Source: Triplophysa rosa (Eukaryota; Chordata; Actinopteri; Cypriniformes; Nemacheilidae). Taken from it: a DNA stretch of 64,000 nt. The stretch spans positions 4,604,131-4,668,130 of the forward strand of contig NC_079908.1 in the NCBI RefSeq assembly GCF_024868665.1. The letters are read 5' to 3'. This document shows positions 11,912 to 21,479 of this stretch, piece after piece. The position numbers and the translations under genes were made by a program. Every line of letters starts with the position of its first letter. Within the stretch, counting starts at the first letter, position 1. The notes under the pieces were generated by a model, which was not told the origin of the DNA, searched no databases, and worked only from the letters and a program-made list of their open reading frames with translations.

Positions 11912-12184
11912 TAACCATAAACAGCCATAAAACAGGCCGGCAGCCCCTCACGGACGACTGCTTGCCACACAAACATAAACCAACTTAAACCAACTTAAAC
12001 AAAACTTAACTCATGTCCAGGCCCGGTCCTCTCTCGCCGTATTCTCCTGCCGTTCATCCTTTTATGCTTCCGCTCCTCCGTGAGAGATACGAGGCCGGAA
12101 TGACGCCCAGCTGACACTCATTATCAATCGCGTCCCGGCCTCGCTTCTTCCTCCCACGGCTCTCGTCACGCCTCCCTCGTCACA
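11912..12184 (-). repeat. Partial 3' LTR (minus) with polypurine tract
   Basis: On the minus strand a purine-rich tract (GAGGGGCGATGGGGG, about 12187-12203) precedes TGTGACGAGGGAGGCG. What follows is a diverged version of the 12900-13230 LTR, including the GAGAGAGGACCGGGCC block. It stops before the R/U5 end near 11912, where the left arm begins. This is the expected 3' LTR of the minus-strand element. Confidence 0.65.
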
Positions 12185-12899
12185 TACCCCCATCGCCCCT
12201 CACAGGCCGGGGGTACCCACGAGACTGTGCTTACTTCCCCCCGGGGGGCCAGTCTCAATGGCCCCAGTGCCTGGGGGTATGGACAGACGAGATGAGAGAA
12301 CGGAGACAGAAGCACCAGGAACGACAGGGGTGAGAGAGGGGAGAGAGGAAACAGAAAAAAAAAAATTTGGTCCGGTTCCCCGACACGCTGCTGCTCAGTC
12401 CTCAGCCAACCGAGAGGCTCTTCCTCGCGGTGCCATGCTGTGGTACTGGACGCTCGGTGGACGGCTCGCGCCTCCTCCACCCCCTGGCGGCCGGCAATGG
12501 CTCTTCCGGCTGAGGGCAGCCAGTAGCGAGTCCCCCGCTTCCTGCTCCTCCCCTTTCCGGCAGACGGCAGCAGGCTCCGGCCCACGGCAAGCGGGGCTGA
12601 CTCCTCCGCTCCCTCCCGGACCATCCCACCTCGACCCAGGGGTGCAGCAGTGAGGCCCTAGTGTCCTGACGGCCGGCGGTGGCTCCTCCAACTGCGGGTG
12701 GCAGCCACCCCACCTCGACCCAGGCACACGGCAGCGAGCTCCTTGTCCCATTCGGGCACACGCTCCAGCACCACCGCCTCGGGCAGCCATTGGCGGACAT
12801 CCCTCGTCTGCGCTGCCCGACTCCGCAGCACCGTGAGACCCCTCGCGGCGAGGGCTCTTCAACAGCATGTCCCTCCTTTCTTCTGGGTTTCAGCACCAA

Positions 12900-13230
12900 T
12901 GTATCAAAGTTCAATGTAGGGAAGGAAGGAGGCCGGAACCGGCGAACATTCATAAAACTTTAATTCAAAAATAAATAAACAATAAACAGCAAATAACAGG
13001 CCGGCAGCCACCTCACGGTCGACTGCCGGCCACACGAACACATAAACAAACTTAACCTATTTCCGGGCCCGGTCCTCTCTCGTCGGCAGTTGCGTCGCTC
13101 GTCCTCTTATGCTCCCTAGCTCCCCGTGAGGCATGCGGGACCGGTGCGCGTACAGCTGATACTCATTATCACTCTCGCCACCGGCCCCGCCTTCCTGCCC
13201 CACGGCTCTCGTCCCGCCTTCCTCGCTACA
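12900..13230 (-). repeat. LTR, right copy (minus)
   Basis: Minus-strand LTR from TGTAGCGAGG (13230) to CTTTGATACA (12900), next to an inverted primer-binding site. It is about 331 bp. An almost identical second copy at 14613-14943 comes from the 1,713-bp tandem duplication. Confidence 0.8.
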
Positions 13231-13839
13231 GTTGTTTAATAAAATAGACTTTCTAAGAGTCTGGGCGGACATGACTGATGCAGATATAATGGTTTTTACT
13301 GAGACATGGTTAAAAGCATCAATTACAAATGACATGATTAATATTGATGCATATAATATTTTTAGATGTAATCGTGCAAAGAAAGGAGGAGGAGCTGCAA
13401 TTTATATCAAATTGAACCTTAATTGCTCTTGCATAAAATCGGTTAGCCATTTTAATGAACAGGCATGATCTTTATAATAGTGATCTGAATGTTGTCTCAT
13501 ATATTCCAGATGTAAACGTAGCCTGGGACTATTTTAAGAAAATGTTTTTGACAATATGTGATAAACATGCTCCTCGTAATCGTTTTAGAATAAGTGGTAA
13601 AAACAATCCTTGATTCAGTGCTACTCTCTCTAACCTTATTTAACAAAGAAACGTGGCCTGGGCCAAAGCAAAGACAAATGACTTAAATGATTGGACTTCT
13701 TTCAGAGCACTACGTAATAATTGCACCAAATCGATAAAAATTGCAAAACGTGAAAAAGTTTAAATAATCCTGTAAAATTCTGGACGTTGGTAAAATCTAC
13801 TTCGGCATGAAGTGTATCAGTAAAAACTCCAGCAGTAGG
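13231..13839 (+). pseudogene. Host LINE ORF, endonuclease part (first copy)
   Basis: After the target duplication the frame continues as LFNKIDFLRVW, then ADIMVFTETWLKAS (the ETWL motif of APE endonucleases) and AYNIFRCNRAKKGGGAAIYIK. It stops after FNEQA at 13468. The continuation is still recognisable in other frames: VAWDYFKKMF, ICDKHAP and NVAWAKAKTND, all typical of the region between endonuclease and RT. Stops and frameshifts show it is dead. It ends where the inverted repeat of the foldback-like element starts at 13840. The catalytic His end of the endonuclease is not seen, consistent with a deletion after FNEQA. Confidence 0.8.
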
Positions 13840-13898
13840 AGTAAAATCTTTCCGTGATGGGTGGAGCTGTCACCGGACCTGTCACTCCTGCCTCGCTA

Positions 13899-14152
13899 CC
13901 TGCCAACGTTTTACGTGCCTGCCTCGCGACCTGCCACTGTTTTACATGCCTGCCTCGCGACCTGCCACTGTTTTACATGCCTGCTTCGTGACCTGCCACT
14001 GTTTTACGTGCCTGCCTCGCGACATGCCACTGTTTTACGTGCCTGCCTCGCGACCTGCCACTGTTTTACGTGCCTGCCTCGCGACCTGCCACTGTTTTAC
14101 GTGCCTGCCTCGAGTCGCGACCTGCCACTGTTTTACGTGCCTGCCTCGCAAC
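13899..14152 (+). repeat. 31-bp tandem array, left arm
   Basis: Eight units of 31 bp (one expanded to 36), each with CTGCCACTGTTTTACGTGCC followed by TGCCTCGCGA. Most units contain the palindrome TCGCGA. Because 31 is not a multiple of 3, all three frames give similar ATVLRAC/PLFYVPAS peptides. Confidence 0.95.
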
Positions 14153-14612
14153 GTGGTACTGGACGCTCGGTGGACGGCTCGCGCCTCCTCCACCCCCTGG
14201 CGGCCGGCAATGGCTCTTCCGGCTGAGGGCAGCCAGTAGCGAGTCCCCCGCTTCCTGCTCCTCCCCTTTCCGGCAGACGGCAGCAGGCTCCGGCCCACGG
14301 CAAGCGGGGCTGACTCCTCCGCTCCCTCCCGGACCATCCCACCTCGACCCAGGGGTGCAGCAGTGAGGCCCTAGTGTCCTGACGGCCGGCGGTGGCTCCT
14401 CCAACTGCGGGTGGCAGCCACCCCACCTCGACCCAGGCACACGGCAGCGAGCTCCTTGTCCCATTCGGGCACACGCTCCAGCACCACCGCCTCGGGCAGC
14501 CATTGGCGGACATCCCTCGTCTGCGCTGCCCGACTCCGCAGCACCGTGAGACCCCTCGCGGCGAGGGCTCTTCAACAGCATGTCCCTCCTTTCTTCTGGG
14601 TTTCAGCACCAA

Positions 14613-14943
14613 TGTATCAAAGTTCAATGTAGGGAAGGAAGGAGGCCGGAACCGGCGAACATTCATAAAACTTTAATTCAAAAATAAATAAACAATAAAC
14701 AGCAAATAACAGGCCGGCAGCCACCTCACGGTCGACTGCCGGCCACACGAACACATAAACAAACTTAACCTATTTCCGGGCCCGGTCCTCTCTCGTCGGC
14801 AGTTTCGTCGCTCGTCCTCTTATGCTCCCTAGCTCCCCGTGAGGCATGCGGGACCGGTGCGCGTACAGCTGATACTCATTATCACTCTCGCCACCGGCCC
14901 CGCCTTCCTGCCCCACGGCTCTCGTCCCGCCTTCCTCGCTACA
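14613..14943 (-). repeat. Duplicated LTR copy
   Basis: Second copy of the 12900-13230 LTR created by the 1,713-bp duplication. It does not mark a separate retrotransposition event. Confidence 0.85.
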
Positions 14944-15552
14944 GTTGTTTAATAAAATAGACTTTCTAAGAGTCTGGGCGGACATGACTGATGCAGATAT
15001 AATGGTTTTTACTGAGACATGGTTAAAAGCATCAATTACAAATGACATGATTAATATTGATGCATATAATATTTTTAGATGTAATCGTGCAAAGAAAGGA
15101 GGAGGAGCTGCAATTTATATCAAATTGAACCTTAATTGCTCTTGCATAAAATCGGTTAGCCATTTTAATGAACAGGCATGATCTTTATAATAGTGATCTG
15201 AATGTTGTCTCATATATTCCAGATGTAAACGTAGCCTGGGACTATTTTAAGAAAATGTTTTTGACAATATGTGATAAACATGCTCCTCGTAATCGTTTTA
15301 GAATAAGTGGTAAAAACAATCCTTGATTCAGTGCTACTCTCTCTAACCTTATTTAACAAAGAAACGTGGCCTGGGCCAAAGCAAAGACAAATGACTTAAA
15401 TGATTGGACTTCTTTCAGAGCACTACGTAATAATTGCACCAAATCGATAAAAATTGCAAAACGTGAAAAAGTTTAAATAATCCTGTAAAATTCTGGACGT
15501 TGGTAAAATCTACTTCGGCATGAAGTGTATCAGTAAAAACTCCAGCAGTAGG
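14944..15552 (+). pseudogene. Host LINE endonuclease part (duplicated copy)
   Basis: Copy of 13231-13839 produced by the tandem duplication, with the same ETWLKAS motif, the same stop after FNEQA and the same downstream defects. No difference was seen at protein level. Confidence 0.85.
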
Positions 15553-15611
15553 AGTAAAATCTTTCCGTGATGGGTGGAGCTGTCACCGGACCTGTCACTC
15601 CTGCCTCGCTA

Positions 15612-15893
15612 CCTGCCAACGTTTTACGTGCCTGCCTCGCGACCTGCCACTGTTTTACATGCCTGCCTCGCGACCTGCCACTGTTTTACATGCCTGCTTC
15701 GTGACCTGCCACTGTTTTACGTGCCTGCCTCGCGACATGCCACTGTTTTACGTGCCTGCCTCGCGACCTGCCACTGTTTTACGTGCCTGCCTCGCGACCT
15801 GCCACTGTTTTACGTGCCTGCCTCGAGTCGCGACCTGCCACTGTTTTACGTGCCTGCCTCGCAACCTGCCACTGTTTTACGTGCCTGCCTCTC
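15612..15893 (+). repeat. 31-bp tandem array, duplicated copy plus one unit
   Basis: The same eight units repeated by the 1,713-bp duplication, with a ninth unit ending CTCTCGA. The sequence then leaves the array at TCTGCCACTGTAATATTGTG. The right arm has the same exit sequence in inverted form near 19408-19428, so it marks the natural inner edge of the array. Confidence 0.95.
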
Positions 15894-15940
15894 GATCTGC
15901 CACTGTAATATTGTGCAGTTTTGCGACCCGTTTTTCTTGC

Positions 15941-17228
15941 AATGGTATGAACCGCGCTTCCCATCAGCTACGTAGCGTCGCGTCTGCCTCAACTTAGCGT
16001 CACACCTGCCACAAGATCTCTCGCTGTTAAGCTGCCTGACACTCAGACAGATGCGGACGAGTGCAAACAAAACAGCGCAACCATGCTTTTATTTACTTGT
16101 TTGTTTACTTTATTCCGCCAGTTTTACTCGTAATGGAGCGTGCGTCCCGTCAGCTACTTAGCGTCGCGTCTGCCTCAATTTAGCGTCACGCCTGCCACAA
16201 GATCTCTCTCGCTGTTAAGCTGTCTGACACTCAGACAGATGCGGACGAGAGCAAACAAAACAGCGCAACCATGCTTTTATTTACTTGTTTGTTTACTTTA
16301 TTCCGCCAGTTGTACTCGTAATGGAGCGCGCGTCGCGTCAGCTACTTAGCGTCGCGCTGCCTCAACTTAGCGTCACGCCTGCCACAAGATCTCTTGCTGT
16401 TAAGCTGCCTGACACTCAGACAGATGCGGACGAGTGCAAACAAAACAGCGCAACCATGCTTTTATTTACTTGTTTGTTTACTTTATTCCTACAGTTTTAC
16501 TCGTGATGGAACGCGCGTCCCGTCAGCTACTTAGCGTCGCGTCTGCCTCAACTTAGCGTCACGCCTGCCACAAGATTTCTCGCTGTTAAGCTGTCTGACA
16601 CTCAGAAAGATGCGGACGAGAGCAAACAAAACAGCGCAACCATGCTTTTATTTACTTGTTTGTTTACTTTATTCCGCCAGTTTTACTCGTAATGGAGCGC
16701 GCGTCGCGTCAGCTACTTAGCGTCGCGCTGCCTCAACTTAGCGTCACGCCTGCCACAAGATCTCTTGCTGTTAAGCTGCCTGACACTCAGACAGATGCGG
16801 ACGAGTGCAAACAAAACAGCGCAACCATGCTTTTATTTACTTGTTTGTTTACTTTATTCCGACAGTTTTACTCGTGATGGAACGCGCGTCCCGTCAGCTA
16901 CTTAGCGTCGCGTCTGCCTCAACTTAGCGTCACGCCTGCCACAAGATTTCTCGCTGTTAAGCTGTCTGACACTCAGAAAGATGCGGACGAGAGCAAACAA
17001 AACAGCGCAACCATGCTTTTATTTACTTGTTTGTTTACTTTATTCCGCCAGTTTTACTCGTAATGGAGCGCGCGTCCCGTCAGCTACTTAGCGTCGCGCT
17101 GCCTCAACTTAGCGTCACGCCTGCCACAAGATCTCTTGCTGTTAAGCTGCCTGACACTCAGNCTGCCTCAACTTAGCGTCACACCTGCCACAAGATCTCT
17201 CGCTGTTAAGCTGCTTGACACTCAGACA
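15941..17228 (+). repeat. 186-bp satellite array with 371-bp higher-order unit
   Basis: About 6.5 monomers with spacing 188, 185, 186, 185 and 186 bp, measured at the TACTCG landmark (16125, 16313, 16498, 16684, 16869, 17055). Alternate monomers are nearly identical, giving a two-monomer unit of 371 bp. One substitution was seen between the A-type copies (CCTACAG, CCGACAG). An N at 17162 interrupts the last monomer, so copy number may be collapsed. Short open frames inside are repeat by-products. Confidence 0.9.
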
Positions 17229-17229
17229 G

Positions 17230-17963
17230 ATGCAGAGTTTTTGTACAATTTTCTTTAAGCACAGTATTAGTTTGGTGAGTTGATAGGATTTAGTCTTTAA
17301 AAATCCTGAAGTGTTTTTAATTCAACAACACTGAAACAACATTAGCTATTATGTTTATTATTGTTATTATATATTACTATTGCAAAAGTGTACACATATG
17401 AATAATACATGAACACTGTTCTTCAAATCTCCGCTTTTAACATGTTATCATGTTTTTATCGTACTTAACTGTATAAGTTGGCTGTACTTGTGTTATTATT
17501 GTTTTAATAAAACAACTGAACTGCAGTTTCAATTATATAAATTAGAATACACAATAAAAAATATTATCATACATTATTTTTGAAAATGTGTCAATTTGTA
17601 AAAAGAAATTAAAGCATCATAATGACCAAATAATAATAATAAATAAAATAATATAACAAAGAGATGACACAGCAACAATTTGAATTTGCCTGTTTTTATT
17701 TTGACACTTAAACATGCACAGGTGAGAGCATGACATTCCTTACATGAAGATTTGAATCGTGTATCCTAATGTCTATAACAAGTAGTGAGTATAATATAGG
17801 CTACCATAACAATCATTTGCTAAATAAATATAATAAAACAAATCAATGTGTGAGAAATCTTTGTCATGTGCTTTCCTATTCTGTATATCAGTTTAAGTAG
17901 CCTATATGCCTATCAGGCAGATGTAACAGAGATCTTGTGGCAGGCCCGAGCCACGCAACGTGG
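17230..17963. other. AT-rich centre of the foldback-like element
   Basis: No open reading frame above 60 codons and no motif. Near 17930 it re-enters the family sequence (GAGATCTTGTGGCAGGCC), an inverted partial copy of the 186-bp monomer, which marks the start of the right arm. Confidence 0.55.
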
Positions 17964-17971
17964 GTGAACGG

Positions 17972-19154
17972 CAGTGTTGCCAACTCTTGCAAGACAAATA
18001 AGTAACTGCAGCTCCAAAAACAAGCCCAGAACAAGCCCAACATTATTACATTATTTATGATCATCAATGTAAATTATTATGAATTATGTATTATTAATGA
18101 ACGAGCCTGGGTCATTTTAAACTGACACTACCCTGTTTGAAAAACACAAACATAAGTTATTTTACAAAAACAAAGCAAGAGAAAATCCAGTATAATCTCT
18201 GATCACATGTGAACAGTAGAGGCCTGGAAAGATGGAAAAGAAGAAGATATAATGACCACTTAACGTAGCTGTAACAGCCACACATTTATAATAAAGTAAA
18301 ACTGAACTATATTCATTGGATGTATTGTATACTTTTTTTAATTACACTCTGCAATGATCAATACATTTATTTAATACAATAAAATGTTTTGATGTTTACC
18401 TTATAGCCTAATAAATAGGGTCATCCCTCCCTCCCCATCTTTGCTGCACCGTGATCAGATCTGAACACTTTTCGTTCATTTTCACATTTCATTCTAATTG
18501 TGACAGATGTAATACATTTAGTTTAGTTGGTAGAGGAAAGGAGGTGGTGTGTTTGAGGAAAAATTACGCTATTCACGTGCTTAGGCTTGAATAACGCTGT
18601 GTAGCAAACGCGTAGATCTACACTTTTAACATTTTTAATGATGTAGCCCGGTTATAAAATGCTTTTTATCTTTAAGTGAGTATTTTATCTTTTTAGTATG
18701 ATATTTACCTGCAATTATCCAAAGAGCGCCGATGATTACGTGAAAAGACCACTGAAGCATTCTTGGCTTCTCTATGTTTTATGTGCTTAGATCTGTTGTG
18801 TGACCTCCTGCGGCGCCGCGCAGACCAATCGGCGCTTGACATCATAGTACCGCGAGAGTGATTCGACAGTAGACGGCTCTGTATGCTTTCAAATAGCTCT
18901 CGCGGTGCTTTGATCTTGTGCGCTGCCTCATGTAGTCCAAAAAGCCTAGCTGTGAGCAGACAGTGTTAATGGATTGAACAAAACAGCGACCATAGATGTA
19001 AAGAAACGAAGTTGCTTGTCAGATTGAGAAGCAAGCTACCATATTTTTTTAAATAAGCCCCAAAACCCGGAAACCGAGACAAGTGATTTTTTAACGCGAC
19101 TTGATAGAAAAAGAAGCCCAAGGTCGCGTATTATAAGCGGATTTGGCAACTATG
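17972..19154. mobile_element. hAT-type non-autonomous element
   Basis: Termini CAGTGTTGCCAA and (inverted) CATAGTTGCCAA are flanked by an 8-bp duplication with one mismatch: GTGAACGG at 17964-17971 and GTGAATGG at 19155-19162. The element is 1,183 bp with no transposase. It interrupts the right arm of the foldback-like element, so it is younger. A related short copy lies at about 53463-53647. Confidence 0.8.
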
Positions 19155-19672
19155 GTGAATGGGTGACGGGACGCGTGCTCCAGTTGGAGTAAAACTGGCG
19201 GAATAAAGTAAACAAACAAGTAAATAAAAGCATGGTTGTGCTGTTTTGTTTGCTCTCGTCCGCATCTGTCTGAGTGTCAGGCAGCTTAACAGCGAGAGAT
19301 CTTGTGGCAGGCGTGACGCTAAATTGAGGCAGACGCGATGCTAAGTAGCTGATGGGATGCACGGTTCATACCATTGCGGGAAAAACGGGTCGCAAAACTG
19401 CACAATATTACAGTGGCAGATCGAGAGGCAGGCATGTAAAACAGTGGCAGGTTGTGAGTCAGGCACGTAAAACAGTGGCAGGTTGCGAGGCAGGCACGTA
19501 AAACAGTGGCAGGTTGCGAGGCAGGCACGTAAAACAGTGGCAGGTCGTGAGGCAGGCACGTAAAACAGTGGCAGGTCGCGAGGCAGGCACGTAAAACAGT
19601 GGCAGGTCGCGAGGCAGGCACGTAAAACAGTGGCAGGTCCGGTGACAGCTCCACCCATCACGGAAAGATTTT
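19155..19672 (-). repeat. Right arm of foldback-like element
   Basis: On the minus strand this reads from the terminal GGTGGAGCTGTCACCGG through seven 31-bp units (about 19430-19640), then the exit sequence, then one 186-bp monomer including the ACTCAGACAGATGCGGACGA stretch. Order and orientation mirror the left arm. Confidence 0.85.
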
Positions 19673-20190
19673 TGTCATGGATCTTTCGGGTGAGACAGAG
19701 ATACAAAGACCAGAGGACCCAAGTGCAGACAGGAGGTAATGGGTTAACAAGACTTTAATAATAATAAAACATGGACAAAACAAAAACCCACGATGGGGTA
19801 AAATAACCAAGATATAAACAGGAACACGGACTAACTAAACTAGACAGGACTAAAAAATAACATTTACAATATAACTACAAAAGACTAGACTACACTGACA
19901 AGACATGAACTCACCCCAAGCAACACGACACAGCACAATGAACCAACACAAGACAGAGAACACAGGGGCATTAAATAAAGGGACAAATCAAAGGGGAACA
20001 GGTGTAGGGCATGAACTAATAAACAACCAGTAACGAGAGATACAAAAGGGCGGGAACACAGACAAGGACCGGAGAGAGTATCGAAGGCCAGCAGGGTCAA
20101 AATGACTCTCTCCACATAAAACAAGAGGTTCTATCATGGTTCTGCCACTAGGTCAAGAAAAGCAAGACAAGGTGGGGCAGAACTATGACA
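19673..20190 (-). repeat. Solo LTR 1
   Basis: Plus-strand ends TGTCATGG...CTATGACA, flanked by a perfect 6-bp duplication GATTTT (19667-19672 and 20191-20196). The minus strand carries TTATTATTATTAAAGTCT, a polyadenylation-type block, so the LTR points left. It is 518 bp with no internal region, which fits a solo LTR left by LTR-LTR recombination. Confidence 0.8.
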
Positions 20191-20199
20191 GATTTTACT

Positions 20200-20290
20200 C
20201 TGTCTCAACTCCAGATCATTTACTTGTTAATCAAACTATTATTAAGGGTAGATCGATTATAGCTGATACTTTTAATATTTTTTTTATCGT
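20200..20290 (+). pseudogene. Host LINE linker fragment
   Basis: A short stretch encodes TIIKGRSIIADTFNIFF, resembling the 'ADxFNxFF' linker found before the RT domain in this LINE class. It lies between solo LTR 1 and solo LTR 2 and keeps the LINE order. It is too short for independent proof; position supports the call. Confidence 0.5.
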
Positions 20291-20295
20291 AGTGT

Positions 20296-20873
20296 TGTCA
20301 CGATCGTGGTGAGCAAGAACCCAAGCGCAGGTAGGCAGTGATGGGGTTAACAAAACAAGACTTTAATAATAAATACAAAACACAAACCAAAAACCCACGA
20401 TGGGGTGCAAAACAGAACAAGGAAAAGAACACGGAAACAAAACAAGAAATCAAAACAAAACACTTCCCATAAGAGGGCAAAAACTGAACTAAATCAAAAA
20501 AGAGACACTATGTATAAACACTTACGGGGAACACAGGCAACATGGCAAACATAGCCAAAGGCACACGACTGGGACCGCAAACAGAACACCAGTATACACA
20601 CGTAATCCACGAACACAAGACAAAGAAACAAGAGGGTATTTAAAGGGAAGACAAACGAGGGATAATGACACAGGGCAGGTGTGGGTAATTAAACACTCAG
20701 GGGAAGATAACAAGGAAACGAGAGGAGTGGGGCCAATGACAAGACACTGGAGAGAACGTATATTATTGTCAAACGGACAATAATATGTTTCTCTCCACAC
20801 ATAACCAAAGGCTTTGTCATGGCTCTGCTACAGGACCAAGAAAGACATGACTAAATGAAGCAGGGCCATGACA
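20296..20873 (-). repeat. Solo LTR 2
   Basis: Plus-strand ends TGTCACGATC...GCCATGACA with a perfect 5-bp duplication AGTGT (20291-20295 and 20874-20878). The GTTAACAAAACAAGACTTTAA block and CCCACGATGGGGT are shared in diverged form with solo LTR 1, so both belong to one family. Orientation is minus, judged from the polyadenylation-type block. 578 bp. Confidence 0.85.
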
Positions 20874-20878
20874 AGTGT

Positions 20879-21478
20879 CTATCTACACTGAGTACAAATA
20901 GCCCGCCTTGTTGGCAGAGACTTGCACTAGTTCAGCCCACCAATATGTGATTGGAATAGAGAAAGTGTAAGAACAACATCATTTCAGACAGCGACTCCAG
21001 TGGCGTAAGGTGTAAAGTCTATATAGTGTGGTACAAGCGATTCTAATCCACCTCTTGCAAAATGTGTTTTTTAACCTTTTTCTATTACCTTACAGATCAT
21101 AAAGGCATTTGTTTTCAATAAAATTTATTTTAAGACTCAAAATTCATTTTTATTAATAAGGTTTAGGGTAAGGTTAGGGGTTGGTGTAGGGCTTTAATAT
21201 CTCAATAAGTTGCCATAATTTTAATCATTTTTATAAATATAATGATTCACACTCTGTTATTATTGCATAATTTTGAATGCACAACAATACTGAGGGGAAA
21301 ATAGTAACATTATCTGACACTATTTATAAGTAAATAGCATTAATGCAAAGAAAACACAGCTATTTCCGGTTAGTGTAGATAGCATATCGCTAAGAAATGC
21401 TGCTATTTTCACTTAGTGTAAATATCATCTATTGCTATTTACACTTAGTGCAAATAACCGCTGCCTTGTTTTATTGCT
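20879..21478. repeat. AT-rich repeat with TTACACTTAGTGTAAAT-type motifs
   Basis: Both ends carry similar direct copies: CTATCTACACTGAGTACAAA near 20880 and CTATTTACACTTAGTGCAAA near 21440, each followed by CCGC and CCTTGTT. Several further palindromic CACTTAGTG motifs lie near the right end. It separates the LINE linker from the RT and is a separate insertion, class unknown. Solo LTR 2 sits at its left edge. Confidence 0.5.
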
Positions 21479-21479
21479 G

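Larger units (their letters stand above)
11179..13230. mobile_element. Palindromic, internally deleted LTR retrotransposon
   Basis: A GC-rich 2,052-bp insertion in the LINE endonuclease, bounded by TGTAGCGAGG...CCTCGCTACA and flanked by a perfect 5-bp target duplication GTTGT (11174-11178 and 13231-13235). The left side is LTR, primer-binding site and leader on the plus strand. The right side is the same set on the minus strand, followed inward by a polypurine tract and a partial 3' LTR (11912-12184). Both outer ends are therefore 5'-LTR starts and the arms (11179-11903 and 12395-13230) form one long inverted repeat. No gag or pol is present; GC-rich open frames here are inverted-repeat by-products. 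An N at 11772 lies in the left arm, so misassembly cannot be excluded. Confidence 0.8.
12440..15865. repeat. 1,713-bp tandem duplication (12440-14152 and 14153-15865)
   Basis: Two head-to-tail copies at a constant offset of 1,713 bp. Each contains the right half of the LTR element, the LINE endonuclease piece and the first eight 31-bp repeats. I noticed one substitution (AGTTGCG near 13089, AGTTTCG near 14802). The junction at 14152/14153 (CGCAAC|GTGGTACTGG) shows no obvious microhomology. Near identity implies a very recent event or an assembly artefact. Confidence 0.9.
13840..20199. mobile_element. Foldback-like element with tandem-repeat arms
   Basis: The left end AGTAAAATCTTTCCGTGATG and following GGTGGAGCTGTCACCGGACC reappear inverted at the right (19641-19672, continued at 20191-20199 after a solo LTR). 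Both arms then contain 31-bp tandem repeats and part of the 186-bp repeat in inverted order. The centre (17230-17930) is AT-rich and has no open frame. No transposase is visible, so the element is non-autonomous. The left arm is enlarged by the 1,713-bp duplication. Whether the outermost 20 bp belong to the element or to inverted LINE sequence is unresolved. No target duplication was found. Confidence 0.65.

Noticed and set aside
11404..12963. Many long overlapping GC-rich frames on both strands (up to 183 codons)
   Set aside because: They are mirror translations of the inverted LTR-leader arms, low-complexity in all frames, with no domain.
13899..14152. 31-bp repeats resembling a CRISPR array
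   Set aside because: Units are contiguous with no unique spacers, the DNA is clearly eukaryotic and the array is mirrored in the other arm of a transposon.
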